Of a stretch of DNA of 31,655 nucleotides, positions 13,982-21,305 are shown one piece after another. The DNA is from RYN-428 sp035695715 (lineage in GTDB: Bacteria; Planctomycetota; Phycisphaerae; Tepidisphaerales; Tepidisphaeraceae), in the NCBI GenBank assembly GCA_035695715.1, contig DASRRM010000018.1, positions 1 through 31,655 on the forward strand, read 5' to 3'. Each line of letters starts with the position of its first letter. Positions within the stretch are counted from its first letter, which is position 1. The notes beneath the pieces were generated by a model that saw nothing but the letters and a program-made list of their open reading frames with translations, searched no databases and was not told where the DNA came from. The position numbers and the translations under genes are program-made.

Positions 13982-16900
13982 TTAGAGAACAACGAACCGC
14001 GGATCAGTCGTCACAACGACCTTAGCCGGCAGCTTTGCCGTGCCGAATGCAGAGGCTTCAAAATGGGTGGCGCTGTCAGCGCCGCCCTTGGCGAAAATCG
14101 TCTTGATGAGGCTTGCCCCGGCGGAGGTGTCATCACCGTCGCCAAACACGCCATCGGTTGGATTCACGCCGGCGCCGACAAACGACGAGGCAATCGCGCC
14201 GTTGACGCGCAGGTTATCGATCGTGCCGGCGCCGAAGGTATCGGTGCTGCCGGAAAGATCGAGCACGCCGCCCGGCAGGGTCGCGCCGGCCAATACCGTT
14301 GCGCCGCTCAGGCTGGTGGCGGTAAGGCTGGTGAGCGTCGAGGCGACGGCGAGCAGGCCGGTGACTTTGCCGACCCTGGCGTGAAGCATGTTTCCGCCGG
14401 CGTAGATTTCGCCGCTGACATCGCCGGCGATGAGGTTGGTGATGTTGCCGCCGACGATGATTTTGCCGGAGACCGCGCCCGCCTTGATATGGCCGGCGGC
14501 TCCGGTAACGGTGACGGTGCCGGGAAGGTCGCCGGTGGTGAGGGTGCCGAGCGCGCCGGCGACGGTCAGGCTGCCTTGCAGATCGCCGAGCATCAGATTG
14601 CCGACCGAGCCGCTGAAGGCGACGGTTCCGCTGATGACGCTGCCGGGCAGATGCAGTGCGTTGACGTTGCCGGTGACGCTGATGTTGGTGAACGGAATCG
14701 TTCCGCCACCGATGACCCTCATGGTGACTGACACGGCCTTGTTGGCGGTGATTTCCAGGTGCAGATCGCCCGCGCTGTTTTGGAGAACCATTCCGTTGCC
14801 GTTGCCGCTGAGGCTGAAGATCGCTTTGTGTCCTGAGCCGAAGTCGATGGTGAGGGTGTTGCGTTTGTTGTTGACCAGTCCGAACACGCCGCGACTTTCT
14901 TCCTCGATGGCCGCACCCGGGGAGGATCCGGGGGCTTGGAATCGGCGGATGGCGCTGGTGACATTCTGCACCCCGGCGCCGCTGCTGCTGGTTCCGACGA
15001 CGACGGTGCCATTGGTGCTCGACCCGCCGAAGGCGCGGAGGGCAAGCTGGCCGATGTGCAGTTCGCGGGTGGTGGTGGAGGTGCCGGCGGCGAAGGTCGC
15101 CATGCCGTTTTCGCCAAAGGTGGAGATCAGATTACCGTTGGTATCAAAGGCGGCGACGGCGGTAAGCGGCTGGCCGTTTTGCAGCGAGGTTCCGACAGCG
15201 ATGATCTGGCCGGTGCCTTGGATGACGACCGAGTCAGCTTCATCCTGCCCGCCGAAGTTGGCGGTGGCGATGCCGTTGACGCCAAAGGAGGTATCGAGGG
15301 TGCCGTCGGTGTTCAAGCGGGCGATGCCAAAGTGGCCGGAGGTGGTGCGATGGGCAACGACGATCTTTCCGTCGCTCTGCAGGGCCACGCCGACGGTGTA
15401 ATCGGGGGTTGAAGCACCGGTGTCGGCGGTGAGCCCGGAAACATCAACGATGCCGTCACTGTTAAAGTCCGCATCCGGCTCGCCGTCGGCGGTCAGGCGC
15501 ATGACTTCGACATTGGCATCGCTGGTGCCGGCGGCAACGATGCGGCCGTCATTCTGCACGACCAGCGCGCCCAGCACCTGCGTGGTTGCGCCAGTGTCGA
15601 ACAACTGCCGGCCGCCTTCGCCGAACGACTTATCCAAAGCTCCGTTGGCATCGTAGCGGGCAAAGGCAAAGCGGTCGTTGCTGGTGCCGGCGGTAACGAT
15701 CTGGCCGGTCGGGGAAAGGGCGACGGCATAGGCGGTATCGCTGGAGCTGCCGAAATCGGTCAGTTCCACGCCGCCGCTGCCGAAGGTTGGATCGAGGTTG
15801 CCGCTGAAATCGTAGCGTGCCAGGGCAAAGTCGCCGTTATCGGTACCGGCCACCACGAAATGATTCGCGCCTTGGATGACAACCGCGAACCATTCATCGT
15901 TGCCGGTTGGCGTGACGATCTGGCCCTTGTTGCCGAAGGTGGTATCGACCGATCCGTCGGCGTTGAGGCGCTCGACGACGCCTTCGGAACTGGTGCCACT
16001 GGTGATTTCATGGCCGACCAGCAGGATTTTTCCGTCGGGCTGGGTGACGGTGGCCTCGGCAACAAACGGGGCGCTGACAAGGTTGCCGCCGTTGAACGAT
16101 GGATCGGTGGGATTGGGCAGGGCAATATTGACGGCGAATGAGCCGAGGGTAACCGGGGCGACGTTGCCGCTGGTGTCTCGGACCTGGTTGGCGTTAATGG
16201 CGACGTTGTAAGTGCCGTCATCGCTGGCGTCCCACCCGCTACCGGGCGCTTGCACGGTATAGGCGACGGTAACCGATTGGCCGCTTCCAGAAACTGAATC
16301 TGAAGTGACAGTCAACGGCCCGCCCGGCCCGCTGACCGACAAATTCCCCAAGCCGATTGATGAAAGGTTGATGCCGATGTTGTCGGTGTAGTGAACGGTG
16401 ACGATTTCAGTTCCACCGCCGGCGGATACCACCGCCGGCGCGGAAATGGCGGCGGCGGGGGGCTGGGTGTCGGCAATGGCCGCGCTCACATTGAACGTGC
16501 CGCTCGCCGCCGTCACCGGATTGCCGCTGGTATCGGTGACCGACCCGGCGGGAACGTTGACGGCATATTGCCCGTTGTCGGCCGCAATCCAAGCTCCGCC
16601 GGGGGCGGCAACGGTATACGTCGCCGTCACCGACTGCCCGCTGCCGGAGGTCGTCACGCCGGTCACGCTCAATGGCGTGCCGCTGGGCGAAGTGACGACC
16701 AGGTCGCCGGCGCTGATGGACGAGGCCTGGATGCCGACATTGTCGGTATAGAGGACGGTGACGGTTTCGGTCGATCCACCCGGGGCCGAGACATTCGGCG
16801 CTGATACGCTGGCCGTCGGGGGCGTGGTGTCGGGAACGGCAATCGAAACGTTAAAGTGAGCCGATGTTCCGGCGGCGGCGTTGCCGGCGGTGTCGGTCAC

Positions 16901-18253
16901 CTGATTGCTGTTAAACGTAATGGTGTATTGCCCGTCGTCGCTGGCGGCCCATGAGCCGTTGGGCGCGATGGCGGTGTAAGTCGCCACTACCTGGGAGGCG
17001 TTGCTGGACGGATTGACCGTCATGCTGGTCAGCGTTAACGGCCCGACCGGCCCGCTGACCGACACGTTCTGCAAGGTGATCGAGTTGACGTTGACGGCGA
17101 CGTTGTCGTTGTAGGTGACGTTGAAAGTGTATGTGCTTCCGCCGGCGGCAGTGACATTCGGCGCGAAAATGCTCGCCGTTGGCGGGATGGTATCGCCGAC
17201 GCTGACTGTGAATGATCCAAATGCCCCGGTGACGCCCAGGCCATTCACATCCTGCACGGTTCCCGGCTGGACGCTGACTACATAAGAGCCATTATTCGAT
17301 GAATTCCAGGTGCCGCTGGGTGCATCGACGGTATACGCCGCCGTGACCGAGCCATCGGGGTTTTGGGTGGTGGAAACGAGCGACTCAACATTCAGATCGG
17401 CCCCGCCCTGGTAGGGTGACACGACGATATTGCTGGAGTCGATGGTTGCCGGATTGATCTCGGCACTGCCGCTGTAATCGACCGTCACCAATTCGGAACT
17501 TGCGCTGGTGGATGTCACATTCGGCGCGCTGATGCTGGCGCTGGGCGAGGCGGCGGCGCTGTTGTCGGTAACCAGAAGTTCCGGCCCGCTGCCGACGTTC
17601 GACGTTGATTCCCGCGACAGGAATTCAGTCTGCTGGTCGGTCGGCTGAAGGTTTTCCAGGGCCAGGGAGACGACGGTGTTTCCCGCCGCCAGTTGCTGCT
17701 GGAGATAACTGGTCACGTCAAACGTGTAGGTCTGGAAGGTGCTGCTGGCGACGGTGGCAGAGGCCAGGGCCGATCCGCTGATGGCGGGCTGGTTGTTCCA
17801 GGTCATCTCGCCGGGCGGATTGTTGCTGGTGTCGAATCCATCGCCGACGGAATCGACGATGGTGCCGTTGCCTTCGATCCAGTTGGTGGTGGGGACGGCA
17901 AAGACGCCGGTGGTGGCAGGGGCGGCGGTGCTGGTTTGAAGCGCGCCGGAAAGTTCAAGGACGGCCGAGTTGATGGACGAAACACCGGAGAGGTCAAACT
18001 TCAGGAAGGAGATGCGATTGTCGCCAGTGCTGGCATCCTTGACGAAAAGGATGGGCGAGGCTCCGAAATTGGTGAGCGAATAGTCGTTGTCGCGAACGAA
18101 GGTGTCGCCGGTGGGCGCGAGGGTCGTGGAGAGCAGCGTGCGGTGTTCCAATGACTCGACGATGGCCGAGGCCACCGCGCGCAGGCGACGGCCGGCATTG
18201 GATTTACGAGATTCGGTCGAAACACGCACCGGGGTGGATGACTGGGTGCTCAC
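13982..18253 (-). CDS. Giant LEPR-motif surface protein: CBM96-like, four Ig-like repeats, delta-60 propeller, beta-solenoid
   Basis: A protein of 1423 residues. GTG 18253 was chosen because GGAGGAG (18257-18263) precedes it; an upstream in-frame ATG at 18286 lacks one. The surface motif is VESLEHRTLLS (about 32-42). Next come a DNRLRE/CBM96-like beta domain (about 45-230, beginning TGDTFVRDNDYSLTNFG), four ~120-residue Ig/cadherin-like repeats with the pattern ISAPNV...VTVxYxDNVG...ATYTVxAPxGxWxxxDxGxY, and seven delta-60 repeats (DxxFGxxG). A C-terminal Gly-rich solenoid of TGDLPGTVTVTG-like rungs completes it. No transmembrane segment, LPXTG or PEP-CTERM signal is seen. It is probably a cell-surface adhesin or carbohydrate-binding protein; its ligand is unknown. 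Confidence 0.88.
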   Translation of the reverse strand: MSTQSSTPVRVSTESRKSNAGRRLRAVASAIVESLEHRTLLSTTLAPTGDTFVRDNDYSLTNFGASPILFVKDASTGDNRISFLKFDLSGVSSINSAVLELSGALQTSTAAPATTGVFAVPTTNWIEGNGTIVDSVGDGFDTSNNPPGEMTWNNQPAISGSALASATVASSTFQTYTFDVTSYLQQQLAAGNTVVSLALENLQPTDQQTEFLSRESTSNVGSGPELLVTDNSAAASPSASISAPNVTSTSASSELVTVDYSGSAEINPATIDSSNIVVSPYQGGADLNVESLVSTTQNPDGSVTAAYTVDAPSGTWNSSNNGSYVVSVQPGTVQDVNGLGVTGAFGSFTVSVGDTIPPTASIFAPNVTAAGGSTYTFNVTYNDNVAVNVNSITLQNVSVSGPVGPLTLTSMTVNPSSNASQVVATYTAIAPNGSWAASDDGQYTITFNSNQVTDTAGNAAAGTSAHFNVSIAVPDTTPPTASVSAPNVSAPGGSTETVTVLYTDNVGIQASSISAGDLVVTSPSGTPLSVTGVTTSGSGQSVTATYTVAAPGGAWIAADNGQYAVNVPAGSVTDTSGNPVTAASGTFNVSAAIADTQPPAAAISAPAVVSAGGGTEIVTVHYTDNIGINLSSIGLGNLSVSGPGGPLTVTSDSVSGSGQSVTVAYTVQAPGSGWDASDDGTYNVAINANQVRDTSGNVAPVTLGSFAVNIALPNPTDPSFNGGNLVSAPFVAEATVTQPDGKILLVGHEITSGTSSEGVVERLNADGSVDTTFGNKGQIVTPTGNDEWFAVVIQGANHFVVAGTDNGDFALARYDFSGNLDPTFGSGGVELTDFGSSSDTAYAVALSPTGQIVTAGTSNDRFAFARYDANGALDKSFGEGGRQLFDTGATTQVLGALVVQNDGRIVAAGTSDANVEVMRLTADGEPDADFNSDGIVDVSGLTADTGASTPDYTVGVALQSDGKIVVAHRTTSGHFGIARLNTDGTLDTSFGVNGIATANFGGQDEADSVVIQGTGQIIAVGTSLQNGQPLTAVAAFDTNGNLISTFGENGMATFAAGTSTTTRELHIGQLALRAFGGSSTNGTVVVGTSSSGAGVQNVTSAIRRFQAPGSSPGAAIEEESRGVFGLVNNKRNTLTIDFGSGHKAIFSLSGNGNGMVLQNSAGDLHLEITANKAVSVTMRVIGGGTIPFTNISVTGNVNALHLPGSVISGTVAFSGSVGNLMLGDLQGSLTVAGALGTLTTGDLPGTVTVTGAAGHIKAGAVSGKIIVGGNITNLIAGDVSGEIYAGGNMLHARVGKVTGLLAVASTLTSLTATSLSGATVLAGATLPGGVLDLSGSTDTFGAGTIDNLRVNGAIASSFVGAGVNPTDGVFGDGDDTSAGASLIKTIFAKGGADSATHFEASAFGTAKLPAKVVVTTDPRFVVL

Positions 18254-18630
18254 AAACTCCTCCAGACGAATTACGGGGCAAGTCAATCACTTGCAGACTT
18301 GGCCATCGATCGCAAAGCCGCACGGAATCCGCGGCACGTTTGATATTATCAGCCGACTTCTATTGTGCCCCCAAAAAGCTCACCGGCCAAACCGGCCCAG
18401 TATAAGGGCGGGTGCCGAAGGCGTCTAGTATAAATCGGGGGGTCGGAAAGAAGAACCGGCGGCGGCCTTGTCCGCAAACCCGATGACCTGGTCGCATTGA
18501 ATGGAACCGATCTTTCGCAGTTTAAAAATCTTTGGGCACATTTTGCGGGTTTATTGCAAACGCACCCGGCGTGGATTAACATAGTTTCGCCGCTGGACTG
18601 AGTTTACGGGGGGCTGGAGGCTTGAGGAAA
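18254..18630. other. Divergent intergenic region with possible promoter
   Basis: This region separates the giant minus-strand gene from the PEP-CTERM gene. TTGCAA (18554-18559) and TAACAT (18577-18582), 17 bp apart, could be a promoter for the plus-strand gene; each matches the consensus at four of six positions. No repeat or gene was recognised in the rest. Confidence 0.35.
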
Positions 18631-19437
18631 ATGCACGGTTTATTCCACACGGGCACTGCCCGCGATGATTCCACGTTCACTCGTTTGAAGTACCTGGCTT
18701 TGGCTCTCGCCGCCATCGGAATTGGCGCACCAGCGGCCAACGCAACCCTCATCGACGTGCAATGGAATCCGAGTACCACTGCCAACATTATGACTGGCAA
18801 CGCCGCCACCGGCAGCACCGATACGGGATCCGGATCGACCGCCGCCACCACCGACATCTGGAACCAGGCTACCCAGCAAAGCTATGCCTCCACTGCACCC
18901 CTGGCCTTAAATGACGTCGCCGGGAATTCGACCGGCGTGACGCTTGCCGTTACCGGCACCAGTGGCATCGGAAACTATGGCGGGACTGTCAATTCCGCCC
19001 CCGCATCGTATTTCACAACGAACGTCTTCCCGCTCTTCGACAACATCATCTATTCCACCAGCACCACCCCGATGGTCACCCTGACCTTCAATGGCCTTGC
19101 CGCCGGCAATTACAACCTGTTTCTCTATTCCAGCGGGGATCAGAATTCGAACACCCGTGCAATCGGCGTAACCGCCAACGGAGGCGGCGCGACTGCCGGC
19201 CCCATTAACATAGGCCCGAGCGGTGGAGCGACCGCGATGACCAGTGGCCTTAACTTCGGCGAGCTTTCGCAGGTGGCTGTCAACTCTTCGGGTGTGTTGA
19301 ATGTGAACGTTTCTTCGGTCAGCGGCGAATTGGACGTTGATGGCCTGCAACTGCAGTCCGTCCCCGAACCCGGCGCGCTCGGGCTACTGGCCCTCGGCGG
19401 CATGGGATTGCTTAGCCGCCGTCGCCGTCATGCCTGA
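18631..19437 (+). CDS. PEP-CTERM sorting domain protein
   Basis: A protein of 268 residues. The signal peptide has a hydrophobic core YLALALAAIGIGAPAANA, cleaved about residue 41 before TLIDVQW. The mature region is Thr/Ser/Asn/Gly-rich and beta-like, with low Lys content, as is common in biofilm-matrix proteins. The last 25 residues are a canonical PEP-CTERM tail: VPEPGALGLLALGGMGLL followed by SRRRRHA. In the family the tail is recognised by an exosortase, which cleaves it and attaches or releases the protein; no exosortase gene lies in the window. ATG 18631 is preferred, 10 nt after GGAGG (18616-18620); TTG 18622 is possible. The hairpin repeat E2 begins 96 bp after the stop. Confidence 0.92.
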   Translation: MHGLFHTGTARDDSTFTRLKYLALALAAIGIGAPAANATLIDVQWNPSTTANIMTGNAATGSTDTGSGSTAATTDIWNQATQQSYASTAPLALNDVAGNSTGVTLAVTGTSGIGNYGGTVNSAPASYFTTNVFPLFDNIIYSTSTTPMVTLTFNGLAAGNYNLFLYSSGDQNSNTRAIGVTANGGGATAGPINIGPSGGATAMTSGLNFGELSQVAVNSSGVLNVNVSSVSGELDVDGLQLQSVPEPGALGLLALGGMGLLSRRRRHA

Positions 19438-19532
19438 ACGCGACGCCACGCACGGCCTGATCATACCTGGCGCGAAATGAGGCCGATCCAGCGGATCGGT
19501 CTGCTCAGGCAAACCGTGATCCGGAGATGAAC

Positions 19533-19612
19533 GAGCCGCGCACGGAGGGTACTCCCGGAGTAAGCGGTTTCGGGGATCCGCTTACTCCGGGAGTACCCTC
19601 CGTGCGCGGCTC
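19533..19612. repeat. Long hairpin repeat E2, perfect 35-bp arms
   Basis: Arms 19533-19567 and 19578-19612 are exact inverted copies around the 10-nt loop TTTCGGGGAT. Compared with E1 and E3, G replaces A (GGAGGG for GAAGGG and CGGAGT for CGAAGT) in one arm while C replaces T in the other, so the stem is preserved. Confidence 0.96.
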
Positions 19613-19691
19613 ATTGGTTTCGACCGCAGCGATCTGCGGCTCACATTAATATTAGTATTCCGCATGGGTATAGCGGCAAAGGAGGATGTTA

Positions 19692-19739
19692 ATGACATCG
19701 CGCGGCCGGATAAATCACATGCTCGCGCACAGCGGATAA
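19692..19739 (+). CDS. Possible 15-codon small open frame
   Basis: ATG 19692 stands 6 nt after a near-perfect AAAGGAGG (19678-19685). The frame reads MTSRGRINHMLAHSG and stops at 19737-19739. It lies 109 bp before tRNA-Leu and might be a leader peptide or chance. There is no other evidence of expression. Confidence 0.25.
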   Translation: MTSRGRINHMLAHSG

Positions 19740-19847
19740 AGATTCGCGTTCCCGTCCTGTGGAGAAATCCGGCCTCCCGGGGTACACTCCATCCGTAGCA
19801 ACACGATTTTGCGTGAAATCATCGCAATCGGCAAAGAAATCTTCATC

Positions 19848-19931
19848 GGCCCCTTGGCGGAATTGGCAGACGCAACGGATTCAAAATCCGTCGCCCGCAA
19901 GGGCATATCGGTTCGACTCCGATAGGGGCCA
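19848..19931 (+). tRNA. tRNA-Leu (anticodon CAA)
   Basis: An 84-nt class II tRNA. The acceptor GGCCCCT (19848-19854) pairs perfectly with AGGGGCC (19924-19930), with discriminator A19931. The anticodon stem ACGGA/TCCGT encloses TTCAAAA, giving anticodon CAA for UUG codons. The long variable arm is a GCCC-GCAA-GGGC hairpin, and the T-arm ATCGG/CCGAT has the loop TTCGACT. CCA is not encoded. A T6 run follows about 8 nt downstream. Confidence 0.97.
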
Positions 19932-19999
19932 GTCAACGCTTTTTTCGGCAGCCCCACACTTTCCCGCCCATCCCCGGGCCATATTCGCATCGACTGAGG

Positions 20000-20398
20000 T
20001 CAATTTGAAAGCCGCGCCTCGTTTACCACGCGGACATTTTCTCCTTCTTGCCTTCCAATCGCACGCGATCGTAAATGCAGCAGCGTCACCGGACCTACTC
20101 CCGGCTCAAATTGAAGATCGACCCGGCCGACATCGTCGGCTTGGCGAATGTGCATCGGCATGTCCACCACGTGGTTGACGTGATGATGCGACCAATCGCC
20201 TACACTGATATCAATGCTGCTCGGCCGTGTTCCTTTGACGTCGAGACTGATTCCCTCGAGCGGCAAATCATCCGCCACGTTCTGCGGCCCGGCAACGGCG
20301 TCCAGCACTTCGATTGTCGCCAACCATCCAAGGTGATCGCGGCTGAACTCATCAAGAAAGGAAATCCAGTGTTCAGGTGGGATAGTTTGGGAGTTCAT
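20000..20398 (-). CDS. DUF5335-like small protein
   Basis: A protein of 132 residues, soluble with no signal peptide. The opening IPPEHWISFLDEFSRDHLGW and the strand LATIEVLD fit the DUF5335 family. The middle DISVGDWSHHHVNHVVD and LQFEPGVGPVTLLHLRS form a beta-rich core. The family has no known function. ATG 20398 is preceded by GGAGGT (20404-20409). Its first 26 bp overlap the end of the upstream CBS gene in another frame, so translation is probably coupled. It ends near tRNA-Leu on the other strand. Confidence 0.75.
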   Translation of the reverse strand: MNSQTIPPEHWISFLDEFSRDHLGWLATIEVLDAVAGPQNVADDLPLEGISLDVKGTRPSSIDISVGDWSHHHVNHVVDMPMHIRQADDVGRVDLQFEPGVGPVTLLHLRSRAIGRQEGENVRVVNEARLSN

Positions 20399-20864
20399 GG
20401 TCTACCTCCGGCAAGGGTTTATGGCCGCTGGCGACCGGGTTTGGCGCCAAAGATACGCATTGCAACACTTCCCCGCTTATCTCCATGTCCGCTTGGCGCG
20501 TCGCCAGGTCGCCCAGCGATACCATGCCGATAAGCTTGTCCGCTTGATTCATCACCGGCAGCCGCCGAATCTGCCTTACTTCCATGAGCTTGACAGCGCT
20601 TTCGATGTCCTCATCGTCGTAGCAGAAAACGATGTCGGGAGTCATCACATCGTCGACGCGGGCAACTTCGGGGTCGCGTCCTTCGGATACAGCCCGGACG
20701 GTAATATCCCGGTCGGTGATAACGCCGACGGGTTTGGTGTCGTCACTGCGACAAACGGGCAGGGAACCAACCTCAAGCGAATGCATCGCCTGGGCAGCCT
20801 CGCGGAGGGTCGCGTCCGGCGAAATCGATTGCACGCGGCGGGTCATAATGTCTCGGATTAACAT
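20373..20864 (-). CDS. CBS-domain pair protein
   Basis: A protein of 163 residues with two CBS domains: one about 7-58 (VQSISPDATLREAAQAMHSL, GVITDRDITVRAV) and one about 72-125 (MTPDIVFCYDDEDIESAVKL, IRRLPVMNQADKLIGMVSL). The pair forms a Bateman module that usually binds adenosine nucleotides. No enzyme domain is attached, so it may act as a stand-alone energy or redox sensor. I chose ATG 20864 because GAGGTG (20869-20874) precedes it; an extension to 20903 has no ribosome site. It is the first gene of a two-gene unit with the DUF5335-like gene. Confidence 0.92.
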   Translation of the reverse strand: MLIRDIMTRRVQSISPDATLREAAQAMHSLEVGSLPVCRSDDTKPVGVITDRDITVRAVSEGRDPEVARVDDVMTPDIVFCYDDEDIESAVKLMEVRQIRRLPVMNQADKLIGMVSLGDLATRQADMEISGEVLQCVSLAPNPVASGHKPLPEVDHELPNYPT

Positions 20865-21049
20865 GGAACACCTCGCAAAGTTAGAACTACCAATGGGCCG
20901 CAAGCGGTGTTCCTGCGCGGGGCTTATTCAATTGTTTGTTAAAGATATCGCGGCAAGAGGAGGGTTTGCAGGGTTTAGTGTATTTCCATCTCGAACGTCA
21001 TGGTCTGCGGCGCCGACCCCTACACGAAATGTCTCGACTCTTCGCGTAT

Positions 21050-21068
21050 CACGGCCGTCTCGGCCGTG
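21050..21068. repeat. REP-like 19-bp palindrome
   Basis: CACGGCCGTCTCGGCCGTG is identical to 13759-13777. The flanks GTAT on the left and CTGTT (offset by one base) on the right are shared too, so the relationship extends beyond the hairpin. Confidence 0.88.
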
Positions 21069-21152
21069 TCTGTTCCTTTCCCATTGCCATCAATGATATC
21101 AGCAGGGAAATTAACCGGGGCGACAAAAATACGGCGCGGAATCGGACTTCCG

Positions 21153-21230
21153 GCGTCCGTAGCTCAGCGGAGTGGAAGAGGGCTTTGTCATCGGCGTCGA
21201 ACCGTGGAAATCCATCCTGACCGAGCGCCA
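21153..21230 (+). other. tRNA-like 5' half, probably degenerate
   Basis: GCGTCCGTAGCTCAGCGG (21153-21170) reads like the acceptor and D-arm of a bacterial tRNA, including T8, A9 and GCTC. GAGCGCC near the 3' side (21123-21129 offset by one line, that is 21223-21229) could partly pair with the start. The D-stem partner is mismatched, and no anticodon or T-arm of proper form follows. It is therefore not a functional tRNA. Confidence 0.3.
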
Positions 21231-21305
21231 CTATATCCGGTTTCATCAGAGTTATGCTACAAATCCATTGCTTAAACATCCCCTGCCGCACAACGTAGTG
21301 TTGGC

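Larger units (their letters stand above)
20904..21305. other. Gene-free interval
   Basis: It contains the REP-like palindrome at 21050-21068 and a tRNA-like 5' half near 21153. No coding region was supported. The DUF1592-type gene begins at its right edge. Confidence 0.6.

Noticed and set aside
15400..18200. Plus-strand frames rich in V/A/P opposite the 1423-residue gene
   Set aside because: They are shadows of the Ig-like and delta-60 repeats on the minus strand.
21153..21230. A functional tRNA gene
   Set aside because: D-stem mismatch, no valid anticodon arm and no T-arm consensus.
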